A stretch of 64,000 nucleotides of DNA from Pseudoxanthomonas mexicana (GTDB taxonomy: Bacteria > Pseudomonadota > Gammaproteobacteria > Xanthomonadales > Xanthomonadaceae), in assembly GCF_010093385.1 (NCBI RefSeq), contig NZ_PDWV01000010.1, forward strand, positions 19,806 to 83,805. The letters run 5' to 3'. The notes below the pieces were generated by a model that searched no databases, was not told the DNA's origin, and worked only from the letters and a program-made list of their open reading frames with translations. Each line of letters starts with the position of its first letter. The stretch's first letter is position 1. The position numbers were made by a program, and so were the translations under genes. Positions 1 to 8,779 of this stretch are shown piece by piece.

Positions 1-1
1 G

Positions 2-637
2 GCGGGCTTCTTCGCCGGCTACGTGTCGTCCACCGCGGCGACCATCGGCTTCGGCCAGCGGGCGAAGGAAACCCCGTCGCTGCTGCGCTCCGCGGTGGCT
101 GCCGCGCTGCTGTCCAACCTCGCGTCGCTGAGCCTGTGCGTGCCCATCCTGTGGGCCGTGTCGCCGCCGCTGGTGCGCGGCCTGCTGCCGGAGCTGGGCG
201 TCATCGGCGCGGTCCTGCTGGCCGGCGGCCTGCTGGGCCTGCATCGCGGCGAGGACGATGCGGTGAAACCGCCGACGTCGGAGAGCCGCATGTTTCGCTT
301 CGGGCAGGCGCTGGGCTTCGCGTTGCTGGTCGCGGCATTGACCTTCGTCGCCGCCGCACTGGCCGCCTGGATCGGCCCGCGCGGTGCGATGGCTGCCGCC
401 GCGCTGTCGGCCGTGGCCGAACTGCACGCGGCCGTGGCCACGCTGGCCAACCAGTTCGCACGGGGCGGCCTGGAAGCCACCGAGGCGCGCGGGTGGATGC
501 TGGCGCTGCTGGCCGCCAGCCTGATCGCGAAGTCGGTGATCGCCTGGGTCAGCGGCGGGGCGGCCTATGGCTGGCGGGTGTCGGCGGGGCTGATGGCGGC
601 GCTGGCGGCGGGGGCGGCGATGGTGGTGGCGTTCTGA
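2..637 (+). CDS. MgtC/SapB-family DUF4010 membrane protein, C-terminal part (5' truncated by window edge)
   Basis: The reading frame is open to the left edge, so only the C-terminal 211 residues are seen. They form a string of hydrophobic helices (about six) separated by short arginine-rich loops, without soluble domains. The first residues (GFFAGYVSSTAATIGFG) and the following helix pattern resemble the DUF4010 domain found at the C-terminus of MgtC/SapB-family inner-membrane proteins, whose substrate is unknown. The gene ends just before a family A repeat and is convergent with the response-regulator gene. The family call rests on the SSTA motif region and topology, so it is moderate; a different polytopic membrane protein cannot be excluded without the N-terminus. 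Confidence 0.6.
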   Translation, partial: AGFFAGYVSSTAATIGFGQRAKETPSLLRSAVAAALLSNLASLSLCVPILWAVSPPLVRGLLPELGVIGAVLLAGGLLGLHRGEDDAVKPPTSESRMFRFGQALGFALLVAALTFVAAALAAWIGPRGAMAAAALSAVAELHAAVATLANQFARGGLEATEARGWMLALLAASLIAKSVIAWVSGGAAYGWRVSAGLMAALAAGAAMVVAF

Positions 638-647
638 AGCGGCTCTT

Positions 648-782
648 CTGTAGGAGCGACGTGAGTCGCGACCACGGAATCAACATGCCCTTGCGCCTGA
701 AGACTCACGCAGATGGATCACTCGCGTGGCACGGAGTACGTACGGGCGAAGCATGCGGTCGCGACTCACGTCGCTCCTACAG
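648..782. repeat. REP-like inverted pair, family A copy 1
   Basis: Two arms face each other across about 85 bp. The left arm (648-674) carries TAGGAGCGACGTGAGTCGCG and the right arm (757-782) is its reverse complement. Each arm is itself partly palindromic (GCGAC..GTCGC). The pair lies between the convergent ends of the DUF4010 gene and the response-regulator gene. The arrangement matches REPIN-type elements (paired inverted REPs), which in other bacteria are mobilised by RAYT transposases; none is encoded in this window. Confidence 0.85.
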
Positions 783-794
783 AGGGACCCAGAC

Positions 795-1424
795 TCAGAT
801 GATCCGCAGCGTGATCGCCTTCAACACGGCGCGGGTGCGGTCGCGGGTGCCCAGCTTGTCGAGGATGGTGGACACGTAGTTCTTCACCGTGCCCTCGGCG
901 AGGAACAGCGTGCGCGCGATTTCCTTGTTGGAATAGCCGCCGGCCAGCAGGCGCAGGATCGCGACCTCGCGCTCGCTGAAGGTGTCGCTGGGTGGGACCT
1001 CGTCGCGGAAGCGGAAGCGCGCGCGCACCGGATCGGTGCTGACCGGCTGCAGCAGCGTCTCGCCGCCCGCCACGCGGCGGATGGCATCGTGCAGGTCCTC
1101 CGGTGCGGCGTCCTTCAGCAGGAAGCCCTGTGCACCGGCATCGGTCGCGCGCAGCAGCAGGTCGCTGTCGTCGAAGGTGGTGAGCAGCAGCACCGGCGTG
1201 CGGTCGCCGCGTTCGCGCAGCTTGATCAAGGCCTCGATCCCGTCCACGCCCGGCATGCGGATGTCGCTCAGCACCACGTCGACGGGCTGCATTTCCAGCT
1301 TCGCCAGCAGGTCGGCGCCGTCGTCGGCTTCGAACACCACCTCCACCTGCTGCGCCTTCAGCAGGGCGCGCAGCCCGGCGCGCACCAGGGCCTGATCGTC
1401 GGCCAGGGCAACACGCACTGTCAT
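795..1424 (-). CDS. NarL/FixJ-family response regulator
   Basis: This 209-residue regulator has an N-terminal receiver domain (acidic pair D9/D10, phospho-acceptor D54 in VLSDIRMPG, T82/T83 and K104). Its C-terminal LuxR-type helix-turn-helix is at about residues 145-205 (FSEREVAILRLLAGGYSNKEIA, then AEGTVKNYVSTILDKL). The start is set by the overlap with the kinase: the ATG shares bases with the kinase stop codon, so the pair is co-transcribed and probably translationally coupled. The expected job is a DNA-binding output regulator phosphorylated by the adjacent HPK7-type kinase; the signal and target genes are not visible here. A longer upstream open frame exists but would run inside the kinase gene. 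Confidence 0.92.
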   Translation of the reverse strand: MTVRVALADDQALVRAGLRALLKAQQVEVVFEADDGADLLAKLEMQPVDVVLSDIRMPGVDGIEALIKLRERGDRTPVLLLTTFDDSDLLLRATDAGAQGFLLKDAAPEDLHDAIRRVAGGETLLQPVSTDPVRARFRFRDEVPPSDTFSEREVAILRLLAGGYSNKEIARTLFLAEGTVKNYVSTILDKLGTRDRTRAVLKAITLRII

Positions 1425-2527
1425 GCCGGCAGCCTCACGTCCAGGCGCAGGCCACCGCTCGCGCTGCTCCCCAACTGCATCTCGCCGCCGAGTGCGGCGA
1501 CACGCTCGCGGATCCCCGACAGACCGTTGCCCTCGTGGATGCGGCCCTTGAGCCTGCCGTCGTCTTCGATGTGCAGGTGCATGCCCGCGTCCTCGTTCTT
1601 GAGTGAAACCGTCAGCGTGTCCGCGTTCGCGTGGCGGGCGGCATTGGTCAGGCACTCCTGCACGATGCGCAGCAGCGATTCGGCCACCGCGGGGTCGTCG
1701 ACCTTCACGCCGTCGGCGATGGCCAGCCGCAGCGCGGGTCTGGGCAGTGGGGCCGCCAGCGCACGGATCGCCGTCTGCAGGTCCAGCCCGCGCGCATCGC
1801 GCAGGGCCTGCACCACGCTGCGGATGTCGTCCAGCAGTTCGGCGGACAACTGCTGCGCGATGCGGACCTCGTCGCGCGCGGCGAACACAGGGTCGCCGGC
1901 GAGCGCGCGCAGGTTGAGCTTCATCGCGGTGAGTTTGTGGCCGGCGACATCATGCAGCTCACGCGCCACGCGCAGGCGTTCGGCATCGCGCGCGCTGTCG
2001 GCCAGCAGGGCACGCGTGGCCAGCAGGTCCGCATTCACCAACGCCAACTGGTCGCGGGAATCCTCTGCGCGGCGGGCGTAATACACGCACAGGCCGGCGA
2101 GCGCCTGGAAGCCGATGTTGATCAGCGTCATCGTCAGGGGCGCGCCGAACCGGTGATGCACCATCAGCAGGTAGAACGCCACGTTCAACACCAGCGCGGC
2201 GCCCACGACCCCACGTGGCGACAGCACGTTCACCGCGCACGCCACCCAGACCACCAGCAGCACCTGCGCGGTACCCACGCGCGGCGTCAGCCAGGCCAGC
2301 AGCAGCGCCAGGCAGGCCATCGCCACCAGGGCGATCCGACGCGGCCATTCCCAGGTGTCCGGTGCCAGGGCGAACAGGAGGAATCCCAGCGCGTAAGCCG
2401 CCAGCGCGGCGGCCGCGGCTGGCAGCACCTCCGCCGGCAGGAAGCGCAGGCCCAACGACACGGCCGCCAGCGTGAACACGCCGGCCAGGGTCATGGGTTC
2501 GCGAAATCGGGTCAGGGCGGTCCACAT
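1421..2527 (-). CDS. DesK/NarL-type sensor histidine kinase
   Basis: This 368-residue kinase has about five to six transmembrane helices in residues 10-150 with no large periplasmic domain, which suggests that it senses something in or at the membrane. A short coiled linker leads to the HisKA_3 dimerisation helix with the phospho-accepting H192 in RELHDVAGHKL. The HATPase domain follows, with the N-box region (QECLTNAARHA) and the G-box (GNGLSGIRERVAALGG). This domain layout is typical of HPK7 kinases such as DesK and LiaS, which pair with NarL-family regulators. Its cognate regulator follows with a 4-base overlap. No ligand can be inferred. Confidence 0.9.
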   Translation of the reverse strand: MWTALTRFREPMTLAGVFTLAAVSLGLRFLPAEVLPAAAAALAAYALGFLLFALAPDTWEWPRRIALVAMACLALLLAWLTPRVGTAQVLLVVWVACAVNVLSPRGVVGAALVLNVAFYLLMVHHRFGAPLTMTLINIGFQALAGLCVYYARRAEDSRDQLALVNADLLATRALLADSARDAERLRVARELHDVAGHKLTAMKLNLRALAGDPVFAARDEVRIAQQLSAELLDDIRSVVQALRDARGLDLQTAIRALAAPLPRPALRLAIADGVKVDDPAVAESLLRIVQECLTNAARHANADTLTVSLKNEDAGMHLHIEDDGRLKGRIHEGNGLSGIRERVAALGGEMQLGSSASGGLRLDVRLPA

Positions 2528-2550
2528 GCGCCCATGCTGTCGCCTGCCTC

Positions 2551-2574
2551 GCGCCGGGGCAATGGCCCCGGCGC
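2551..2574 (-). terminator. GC-rich hairpin downstream of prpF, terminator-like without T-tract
   Basis: There is a perfect 10-bp inverted repeat (GCGCCGGGGC / GCCCCGGCGC) around a 4-base loop, 35 bp after the prpF stop and just before the kinase start. No run of T follows on either strand, so this is not a canonical intrinsic terminator. It could stabilise the 3' end of the prp transcript or act with Rho. Confidence 0.4.
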
Positions 2575-2608
2575 AAGTGGTGACTTCCGGCAGGTCAGCG
2601 TCGATCCG

Positions 2609-3802
2609 TCAGAACGCGTCGCCCGGCACGCGCACCGCGCCTTCCATCAGCACGCGCGCGCTGCGGCTCATCACCGCCTTCGTCACCACCCAGGCGCCGT
2701 CCACCTGCTTGACGTCGGCACCGACGCGCAGCGTGCCCGACGGATGGCCGAACACCAGCACCTCGCGCGTGCCGCCGCCGGCCGCCGCATTCACCACCGT
2801 GCCCGGCACGGCGGCCGCGGTGGCGATGGCGACCGAGGCCGTGCCCATCATCGCGTGGTGCAGCTTGCCCATGGACATGGCGCGCGCCAGGAGGTCAATG
2901 TCGGCGGCCTTCACCGGCTTGCCGCTGGACGACACGTAGTCCTTCGGCGGTGCGACGAAGGCGACCTTCGGCGTCAGCGGGCGCTTCGCCGCGGCCGCGA
3001 CATCGGCGACCAGCCCCATGCGCACCGCGCCCTGCGCGCGGATCGCCTCGAGCTTCGCCAGGGCGACCTTGTCCTCGTTGATCGCACCCTGCAGTTCGGT
3101 GCCGTCGTAGCCCAGTGCGGCGGCTTCGACGAACACCATCGGCACGCCGGCGTTGATCATGGTGGCCTTGAACATGCCCACGCCGGGCACGTCCAGGTCG
3201 TCGACGAGGTGGCCGGTGGGAAACATCGCGCCACCGCCGTCGCCATCGCCCTCATCCGCGGGGTCGATGAACTCCAATTGCACTTCCGCGGCCGGGAACG
3301 TCACACCATCCAGCTCGAAGTCGCCCGTTTCCTGCACCTCGCCATCCGTCACCTGCACATGCGCCACGATGGTCTTCTGGATGTTGGCCTGCCAGATCCG
3401 CACGGTGCACAGGCCGTCGCGCGGCACGCGTGCCGGGTCGATCATTCCGTTCGCGATGGCGAAGGGTCCCACCGCCGACGACAGGTTGCCGCAGTTGCCG
3501 CTCCAGTCGATGAAGGCGCCTTCGATCGGGACCTGTCCGTACAGGTAATCCACGTCATGCCCGGGCTGCGTGCTCGGCGAAATGATCACCACCTTGCTGG
3601 TGCTCGACGTGGCCCCGCCCATGCCGTCGGTGTGCTTGCCATACGGATCGGGCGAACCGATCACGCGGCACAGCAACGCGTCACGCGCCGGTCCCGGCAC
3701 CTGCGCCCGTTCGGGCAGGTCCTGCAGGCGGAAGAACACGCCTTTCGACGTGCCGCCGCGCATGTAGGTGGCGGGGATGCGGATCTGGGGAACGTGGGCC
3801 AT
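2609..3802 (-). CDS. prpF: 2-methylaconitate cis-trans isomerase PrpF
   Basis: This 397-residue protein matches the family over its whole length. The N-terminal strand reads PATYMRGGTSKGVFF, the central substrate loop carries DWSGNCGNLSSAVGPFAI, and there is a second half with the same two-lobed diaminopimelate-epimerase-like fold. PrpF isomerises the trans-2-methylaconitate made by AcnD to the cis form that aconitase can hydrate, in the 2-methylcitrate cycle for propionyl-CoA disposal. It lies downstream of acnD on the same strand, with one SRPBCC gene between them, and the gap to that gene is only 27 bp, so the three are probably one transcript. The 2-methylcitrate synthase and lyase genes (prpC, prpB) are not in this window. 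Confidence 0.95.
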   Translation of the reverse strand: MAHVPQIRIPATYMRGGTSKGVFFRLQDLPERAQVPGPARDALLCRVIGSPDPYGKHTDGMGGATSSTSKVVIISPSTQPGHDVDYLYGQVPIEGAFIDWSGNCGNLSSAVGPFAIANGMIDPARVPRDGLCTVRIWQANIQKTIVAHVQVTDGEVQETGDFELDGVTFPAAEVQLEFIDPADEGDGDGGGAMFPTGHLVDDLDVPGVGMFKATMINAGVPMVFVEAAALGYDGTELQGAINEDKVALAKLEAIRAQGAVRMGLVADVAAAAKRPLTPKVAFVAPPKDYVSSSGKPVKAADIDLLARAMSMGKLHHAMMGTASVAIATAAAVPGTVVNAAAGGGTREVLVFGHPSGTLRVGADVKQVDGAWVVTKAVMSRSARVLMEGAVRVPGDAF

Positions 3803-3829
3803 GGAAAGGGTATCCGTTATGGTGACGGC

Positions 3830-4294
3830 TCACGCGCCGTCGGGAATCTCGGGTTCGACCAGCTTCGCCAGCATCTCCAGCGATTCCTGCCAGCCCTGGT
3901 AGCAAAAATCGACCGGAATCGCGGCGGGAATGCCTTCCTGCACGACGTTGAGCTCGGTGCCAATGACGCTCTTCTTCAGCGTCACCGTGACCTGCATCTG
4001 GCCCGGCAGGCCGGGGTTGTCGAACTGGTCGGTGTAGCGCAGCAGTTCGCCCTCGACCAGTTCCACATAGGTGCCACCGAAGGAATGACTGGACCCGGTG
4101 CCGAAGTTGGTGAACGACATCGTGTAGCCACCTCCCACGCGGGCGTCCATCGCATGGACCCTGCCGGTGAAACCGTGCGGCGGCAGCCACTTCACCATCG
4201 CGTCCGGATCGAGGAAGGCGCGGTAGACGCGCGACGGCGGCGCGCGCAGTACGCGGTGCAGGCGGACGGTACCGGGGGTGGCGTTGTCGGACAT
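3830..4294 (-). CDS. SRPBCC/AHSA1-family protein
   Basis: This 154-residue single-domain protein carries the AHSA1 signature order. A basic N-terminal strand (VRLHRVLRAPPSRVYRAFLDPDAMVKWLPP) is followed by a beta-rich middle with GGxY and GGTYVELVEGE, and by the C-terminal helix GWQESLEMLAKLVE. The fold forms a hydrophobic ligand-binding cavity; the function of most members is unknown. The ATG used here avoids overlap with acnD; a longer frame starting at 4393 would invade that gene. Its position between acnD and prpF is unusual and suggests co-expression with propionate catabolism, but no functional link is established. Confidence 0.85.
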   Translation of the reverse strand: MSDNATPGTVRLHRVLRAPPSRVYRAFLDPDAMVKWLPPHGFTGRVHAMDARVGGGYTMSFTNFGTGSSHSFGGTYVELVEGELLRYTDQFDNPGLPGQMQVTVTLKKSVIGTELNVVQEGIPAAIPVDFCYQGWQESLEMLAKLVEPEIPDGA

Positions 4295-4337
4295 GATCGG
4301 ACTCCTGTGCGGTGGGTGTACCCATACGACGAACGGG

Positions 4338-6953
4338 TCAGGCCGCTTTCGACGCGTCCAGGAAATCCTGGGCGAACCGCTGCAGCACCCCACCCGCCTC
4401 GTAGATCGAGACTTCCTCGTCCGAGTCCAGTCGGCAGGTCACCGGCACCCGCACGGTCTCGCCGTTCGCGCGGTGGATCACCAGCGTCAACGTCGCGCGC
4501 GGCCGGCGCTCGCCCACCACATCGAACGTTTCAGTGCCGTCGATGCCCCAGGTCTTGCGCGTCTGGCCCGGTTGGAACTCCAGCGGTAGCACGCCCATGC
4601 CGATCAGGTTGGTGCGGTGGATGCGCTCGAAGCCCTCGGCCACGATCGCTTCCACGCCAGCCAGACGCACGCCTTTCGCCGCCCAGTCGCGCGAGCTGCC
4701 CTGGCCGTAGTCGGCGCCGGCAATGATGACCAGCGGCTGCTTGCGGCCCATGTAGGTCTCGATGGCTTCCCACATGCGCACCACCTGCCCGTCCGGTTCG
4801 ATGCGTGCCAGCGAGCCCTTCTTTACCTCGCCATCGACCACCGCCATCTCGTTGACCAGCTGCGGATTGGCGAAGGTCGCGCGCTGCGCGGTGAGGTGGT
4901 CGCCGCGGTGGGTGGCGTAGGAATTGAAGTCCTCTTCCGGCAGGCCCATCTTCGCCAGGTACTCGCCCGCCGCACTCGAGGCGAGGATCGCGTTCGACGG
5001 CGACAGGTGGTCGGTGGTGATGTTGTCGCCCAGCACCGCCAGTGGGCGCATGCCGCGCAGCGTGCGTTCGCCGGCCAAAGCGCCTTCCCAGTAGGGCGGA
5101 CGACGGATGTAGGTGCTCTGCGGGCGCCAGGCGTAGAGCGGCTCGACGCGGCCGCCGTGCTCGACGCGCACGTTGAACATCGGCTCGTAGACCTTGCGGA
5201 ACTGGTCAGGCTTCACGCTGGCCTTCACCACCGCGTCGATCTCCGCATCGCTGGGCCAGATGTCCTTCAACGTAATCGGGTTGCCGTCGGCGTCGAAGCC
5301 CAGCGCGTCCTTCTCGATGTCGAAGCGCACCGTGCCGGCGATGGCATAGGCGATCACCAGCGGCGGCGAGGCGAGGAAGGCCTGCTTGGCGTAGGGATGG
5401 ATGCGCCCGTCGAAATTGCGGTTGCCCGACAGCACGGCGGTGGCGTAGAGGTCGCGGTCGATGATTTCCTGCTGGATCTTCGGATCCAGCGCGCCGCTCA
5501 TGCCATTGCAGGTGGTGCAGGCGAAGGCGACGATGCCGAAGCCGAGTTTCTCGAGGTCGGGCAGCAGGCCGGATTCCTCCAGGTAAAGCTGCACGGCCTT
5601 GGAGCCGGGTGCCAGCGAACTCTTCACCCAGGGCTTGCGCACCAGTCCCTTCGCGTTGGCATTGCGCGCCAGCAGCGCCGCCGCGATGACGTTGCGCGGA
5701 TTGGAGGTATTGGTGCACGAGGTGATGGCGGCGATGATGACCGCGCCATCGGGCATCAGGCCCTGCGCCTCCTCTGCCCTGCCCGCCTGCAGCTTGCCCT
5801 CGTCGGCGATGCCGCGCTCGGCCAGCGCGCTGGTCGGCAGGCGCCTGTGCGGATTGGACGGGCCGGCCATGTTGCGCACGACGGTGGACAGGTCGAAGTG
5901 CAGCGTGCGTTCGTACTGCGCGGTCTTCAGGTCGTCGGCCCACAGGCCTGCCGTCTTCGCGTAGGTCTCGACCAGCGCCACCTGTTCGTCGCTGCGGCCG
6001 GTCAGGCGCAGGTAGTCCAGCGTGTTGTCGTCGATGAAGAACATCGCGGCGGTCGCGCCGTACTCGGGCGCCATGTTGGAAATCGTCGCGCGGTCGCCGA
6101 TGGTCAGCGCCGCGGCGCCTTCGCCCCGGAACTCCAGGTAGGCGCCGACGACCTTTTCCTTGCGCAGGAATTCGGTCAGCGCCAGCACCACGTCGGTCGC
6201 GGTGATGCCGGGCGCCGGCCTGCCCTGCAGTTCGACGCCGACGATGTCCGGCGTGCGCATCCACGAGGCGCGGCCGAGCATGACGTTCTCCGCCTCCAGT
6301 CCGCCCACGCCGACGGCGATCACGCCCAGCGCATCGACGTGCGGGGTGTGGCTGTCGGTGCCCACGCAGGTGTCGGGAAACGCGACGCCGTCCTGGACAT
6401 AGACGACCGGCGACATCTTCTCCAGGTTGATCTGGTGCATGATCCCGTTGCCGGGCGGGATCACGTCGACGTTCTTGAACGCCTGCTTCGTCCAGTCGAT
6501 GAAGTGGAAGCGGTCCTCGTTGCGGCGGTCCTCGATGGACCGGTTCTTCGCGAACGCATCCGGATCGTAGCCGCCGCATTCCACCGCCAGCGAGTGGTCG
6601 ACGATCAGCTGCACCGGCACCACCGGGTTCACCTGCGCCGGGTCGCCGCCCATGTCGGCGATCGCATCGCGCAGCCCGGCCAGGTCCACCAGTGCGGTCT
6701 GGCCCAGGATGTCATGGCAGACCACGCGCACGGGAAACCACGGGAAATCCAGGTCGCGACGGCGTTCGACCAGCTGCCGCAGGTAGTCGTCGCGGCGTGC
6801 GGGATCGGCACGGCGCACGATGTTCTCGGCATGCACGCGCGCGGTGTACGGCAGCGTGGCCCAGGCGCCGGGCTGCAGGGCATCGACCGCGGCGCGCGCG
6901 TCGAAATAGTCGAGCGCGGTGCCCGGGAGCGAGGTGCGGAATTCGGTATTCAT
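4338..6953 (-). CDS. acnD: Fe/S-dependent 2-methylisocitrate dehydratase AcnD
   Basis: This 871-residue aconitase-superfamily enzyme has the [4Fe-4S] ligands visible as SCTNTSNP (near residue 410) and CTTCNG (near 477). The C-terminal swivel domain has ADYGQGSSRDWAAKG. Length and sequence fit AcnD rather than AcnA (about 890-900) or AcnB. The prpF gene nearby supports the assignment, because AcnD and PrpF together replace PrpD in the 2-methylcitrate cycle, where AcnD dehydrates 2-methylcitrate to 2-methylaconitate. A 160-bp gap to the upstream gene should hold the promoter; I saw no convincing sigma-54 or PrpR-type site there. Confidence 0.95.
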   Translation of the reverse strand: MNTEFRTSLPGTALDYFDARAAVDALQPGAWATLPYTARVHAENIVRRADPARRDDYLRQLVERRRDLDFPWFPVRVVCHDILGQTALVDLAGLRDAIADMGGDPAQVNPVVPVQLIVDHSLAVECGGYDPDAFAKNRSIEDRRNEDRFHFIDWTKQAFKNVDVIPPGNGIMHQINLEKMSPVVYVQDGVAFPDTCVGTDSHTPHVDALGVIAVGVGGLEAENVMLGRASWMRTPDIVGVELQGRPAPGITATDVVLALTEFLRKEKVVGAYLEFRGEGAAALTIGDRATISNMAPEYGATAAMFFIDDNTLDYLRLTGRSDEQVALVETYAKTAGLWADDLKTAQYERTLHFDLSTVVRNMAGPSNPHRRLPTSALAERGIADEGKLQAGRAEEAQGLMPDGAVIIAAITSCTNTSNPRNVIAAALLARNANAKGLVRKPWVKSSLAPGSKAVQLYLEESGLLPDLEKLGFGIVAFACTTCNGMSGALDPKIQQEIIDRDLYATAVLSGNRNFDGRIHPYAKQAFLASPPLVIAYAIAGTVRFDIEKDALGFDADGNPITLKDIWPSDAEIDAVVKASVKPDQFRKVYEPMFNVRVEHGGRVEPLYAWRPQSTYIRRPPYWEGALAGERTLRGMRPLAVLGDNITTDHLSPSNAILASSAAGEYLAKMGLPEEDFNSYATHRGDHLTAQRATFANPQLVNEMAVVDGEVKKGSLARIEPDGQVVRMWEAIETYMGRKQPLVIIAGADYGQGSSRDWAAKGVRLAGVEAIVAEGFERIHRTNLIGMGVLPLEFQPGQTRKTWGIDGTETFDVVGERRPRATLTLVIHRANGETVRVPVTCRLDSDEEVSIYEAGGVLQRFAQDFLDASKAA

Positions 6954-7113
6954 GGCGTGCCGTCTGCTGTGAACGAAGCGCGCGCGGCGCAGGCCGGGCG
7001 CGTTTCCCTATGCTACCGGAGGGGCACGTTATCGACGGGAGACGACGGCCTGTCGTCGGAAAGAAACCGGCGATGCGTTGACGGACATCATCAACCTGCG
7101 CCGGCCGTTGCGC

Positions 7114-8697
7114 TCACGGGCTGGCGAACCGCACGCGCGCTTCGCGAAGCACTGGCCTGCCCTCGGCGGTTGCCGTTGCCCGTGCGGCCGCACCGTCTAC
7201 GGCATGGGCCGTGATGTCGCGGATACCGTGGCGTGCCAACGCATCGGCGACCACCTGGGCGCGTGCCTGGGCCAGTTCCGTATCGTTGCCGGCATACCCA
7301 TCCACCTGCACGCGTTCCACGCCCCATCGCTGCAGCGCCCACGCCATGGTCTCCAGGCGGGATGCCTGGTCTTCCGTCAGTGTGGCATCGTCGTCGCCGA
7401 ACGCGATCGCCGGCAAGGCCTGCATGGCCGGTACCACCTGCACCTTCAACCCCTCTCCGTTCGTGGAGAGCGACTGTTCGAGCCGGCGGGCCGCGGCGAT
7501 GTCCAGGCCGGATCGGCCATTGAGCCGCCACCGAGCCTGCTGGCCGCCTTCCAGCATGTCCAGCTGGCCGAAGTGCGCCAGCACACGCTGGTGCAGGGCT
7601 TCCGCGGCCCGGGTGCCGGCGGACCGCGCCTGCGCATCCCGCTCGGCCACGTTCTGCAGGCGCAGCACGCTCTCGCGCAGCTGCGCCAGCGATGCCTGTT
7701 CGCTGGCCTGTGCCTGTTCGTCCGCTGTCAGCAGTTCGCGCAGCGACACCACCACCGGCCGCGACAGCGCCGACTCCAGCCGGTGCTCGATCTCGCGATC
7801 CAGCTGTGGCTTGTGCCGGGGAAGCAGCATCACCGCATCGATGTTCAGCGTGTTGCCGTTGCGGTCCACGCGCAGGGAGGTGACCTGCCCGCCATTGCTG
7901 CGCGCGGTTTCGTCCATCACGTTGCGGATGGTGCGGTCGGCCAAGCCGCGCGCCGCGATATCGCGCAGGGCCAGCCCCAGCGGGATCGACAGCAGCAGGA
8001 ACGTGCCGACAATCATGGTGGCCTGCCAGGCGGTCTGCTTGGGCGTATCGTCCCCGCCGAACTGGTACCAGCGGGCCATGATGGTGACCGACAGTGCGAT
8101 CGCCAGCAGGTTGGTCATGAACAGGAACAGCGCACCGCCGGCGATGCCCGCGTTCAACGTCGCAATGCCGAAGCCCACCACGGCCAGCGGCGGCATCAAG
8201 GCCGTCGCGATGGCGACGCCGACGATGGTCTCGCCCTTGCGGGTAATGGTGGCGTAGGCGCCGGCCAGGCCGGAGAACACGGCCACCAGAAGGTCGAACA
8301 GCGTGGGTTCGGTGCGGGCCAGGATTTCCGGCGTCGCTTCCTGCAGGGGGGAAACCAGGACGATCGCGGTGGCGGTGGTCAGTGCCACCGCGGTACCGAC
8401 CGCCAGTGTCTTGAGCGACTCGCGCAGGCTGCGGAAGTCGAAGGTGGCCAGGGACATGCCCAGTTCGACGATCGGACCCATCAGCGGGGAGATCAGCATC
8501 GCGCCGATGATGACCGCGACCGAATTCTGCAGCAGGCCCAGCGTGGCGATGCCGCAGGCCATCACGGTCATGAAGGCATAGCGCGGCCCCAGCTGTCCAC
8601 CCTCGTCGACGTTGCGCAACACCGCGGCCCGATCGACCTGCAGGTGTTCGCGCCGCCATTGGCGCAGCCAGCGCCACAACGCTTCGGCAGAGGCCAT
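7114..8697 (-). CDS. DUF389 (TIGR00341-type) membrane protein with OmpA-like C-terminus
   Basis: Residues 30-260 of this 527-residue protein hold about six membrane helices with the DUF389 hallmarks: GLLQNSVAVIIGAMLISPLMGP, a TxxGE loop and ALMPPLAVVGFG. A soluble region with a long coiled-coil stretch (about 330-400) follows. The last 90 residues look OmpA-like (IAFGDDDATLTEDQASRLE, then VDGYAGNDTELAQARAQVVADAL), a fold that usually contacts peptidoglycan. The ATG at 8697 is preceded by GGAG at 8 bp, which decides the start over an upstream in-frame ATG. The function of DUF389 proteins is not known. Confidence 0.85.
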   Translation of the reverse strand: MASAEALWRWLRQWRREHLQVDRAAVLRNVDEGGQLGPRYAFMTVMACGIATLGLLQNSVAVIIGAMLISPLMGPIVELGMSLATFDFRSLRESLKTLAVGTAVALTTATAIVLVSPLQEATPEILARTEPTLFDLLVAVFSGLAGAYATITRKGETIVGVAIATALMPPLAVVGFGIATLNAGIAGGALFLFMTNLLAIALSVTIMARWYQFGGDDTPKQTAWQATMIVGTFLLLSIPLGLALRDIAARGLADRTIRNVMDETARSNGGQVTSLRVDRNGNTLNIDAVMLLPRHKPQLDREIEHRLESALSRPVVVSLRELLTADEQAQASEQASLAQLRESVLRLQNVAERDAQARSAGTRAAEALHQRVLAHFGQLDMLEGGQQARWRLNGRSGLDIAAARRLEQSLSTNGEGLKVQVVPAMQALPAIAFGDDDATLTEDQASRLETMAWALQRWGVERVQVDGYAGNDTELAQARAQVVADALARHGIRDITAHAVDGAAARATATAEGRPVLREARVRFASP

Positions 8698-8779
8698 CGT
8701 GAGAACTCCGTCACGGAACCGGCGCGCATCATACCAATGGCGGCGGAGCGGCACGGCGCCCCGAGGCGGCCCGCTTACC

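Noticed and set aside
1631..4726. Long plus-strand open frame opposite the kinase, prpF and SRPBCC genes
   Set aside because: It is histidine- and arginine-rich and crosses three real genes, a typical high-GC shadow.
6954..7113. Sigma-54/PrpR-type promoter in front of acnD
   Set aside because: I found no convincing GG-N10-GC element, so only an undefined promoter region can be stated.
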